Source of the DNA: Geobacillus jurassicus NBRC 107829
Lineage (GTDB): Bacteria > Bacillota > Bacilli > Bacillales > Anoxybacillaceae
Reading direction: 5' to 3'
Length of the DNA: 64,000 nucleotides
Assembly (NCBI RefSeq): GCF_001544315.1
Contig: NZ_BCQG01000004.1
Coordinates: forward strand, 28,364-92,363
Shown piece by piece: positions 63,987 through 64,000 of the stretch. The notes beneath the pieces are model-generated. The model searched no databases, was not told the origin of the DNA, and was given only the letters and a program-made list of their open reading frames with translations. Both the position numbers and the translations under genes were made by a program. Within the stretch, counting starts at the first letter, position 1, and the number at the start of each line of letters is the position of its first letter.

Positions 63987-64000
63987 GGAAAAGCCGAACG

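Overview
The window is chromosomal DNA of a thermophilic Bacillaceae member, almost certainly Geobacillus (stearothermophilus/kaustophilus/thermoleovorans group). Three things point there. Gene order closely follows the Bacillus subtilis yvjA-to-rnr region. The coding DNA is GC-rich. Several proteins (UvrA, the two carboxylesterases of the Est55 and Est30 types) look nearly identical, from memory, to characterised G. stearothermophilus proteins. No database search was possible.

Layout. 1-4.3 kb: end of yvjA, cccB, ftsEX and a secreted coiled-coil/M23 peptidoglycan hydrolase. 4.3-7.1 kb: a compact mercury-resistance locus (merE, merA, merR) with two MerR-type promoters. 7.2-8.3 kb: a secreted calcium-binding-repeat protein on the minus strand, behind what looks like a cyclic-di-GMP-I riboswitch. 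8.4-10.7 kb: a pirin gene separated from its probable MhqR-type promoter by an IS200/IS605-type TnpB element. 11-18 kb: ctpB, ykoST-like genes, racA, minJ, csbA. 18-28 kb: uvrBA (LexA box), yvlA, yvlD, hprK-lgt-yvoD-ppaX-yvoF. 28-32.9 kb: an accessory island between yvoF and the his operon. It holds a MITE-like element, an AT-rich pair of small genes, a MazF/PemK-like toxin with a putative antitoxin, decayed transposases, a duplicated 3' end of yvoF, and a toxin-antitoxin remnant. 33-40 kb: histidine operon hisZGDBHAF(IE). 40-47 kb: yvcD, trxB, yvcI-rapZ-yvcK-whiA-crh, then clpP (CtsR box) and a tRNA-Arg. 48-57 kb: rpoN (sigL), a glutaredoxin-like gene, then the glycolytic operon cggR-gapA-pgk-tpiA-gpmI-eno with a CggR operator. 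57-64 kb: an Est55-type esterase, an Escherichia-like MazEF pair with its own operator, secG, an Est30-type esterase and rnr.

How it works together. Carbon-catabolite control (HprK, Crh, YvcK, RapZ, CggR) and central glycolysis are well represented, beside cell envelope and division (FtsEX, MinJ, RacA, CtpB, Lgt) and DNA repair. The most interesting non-core signals are the riboswitch with an apparently upstream-acting alternative hairpin, the pirin promoter split by a TnpB element, the yvoF-flanked island, and the minimal mer operon without merT or merP.
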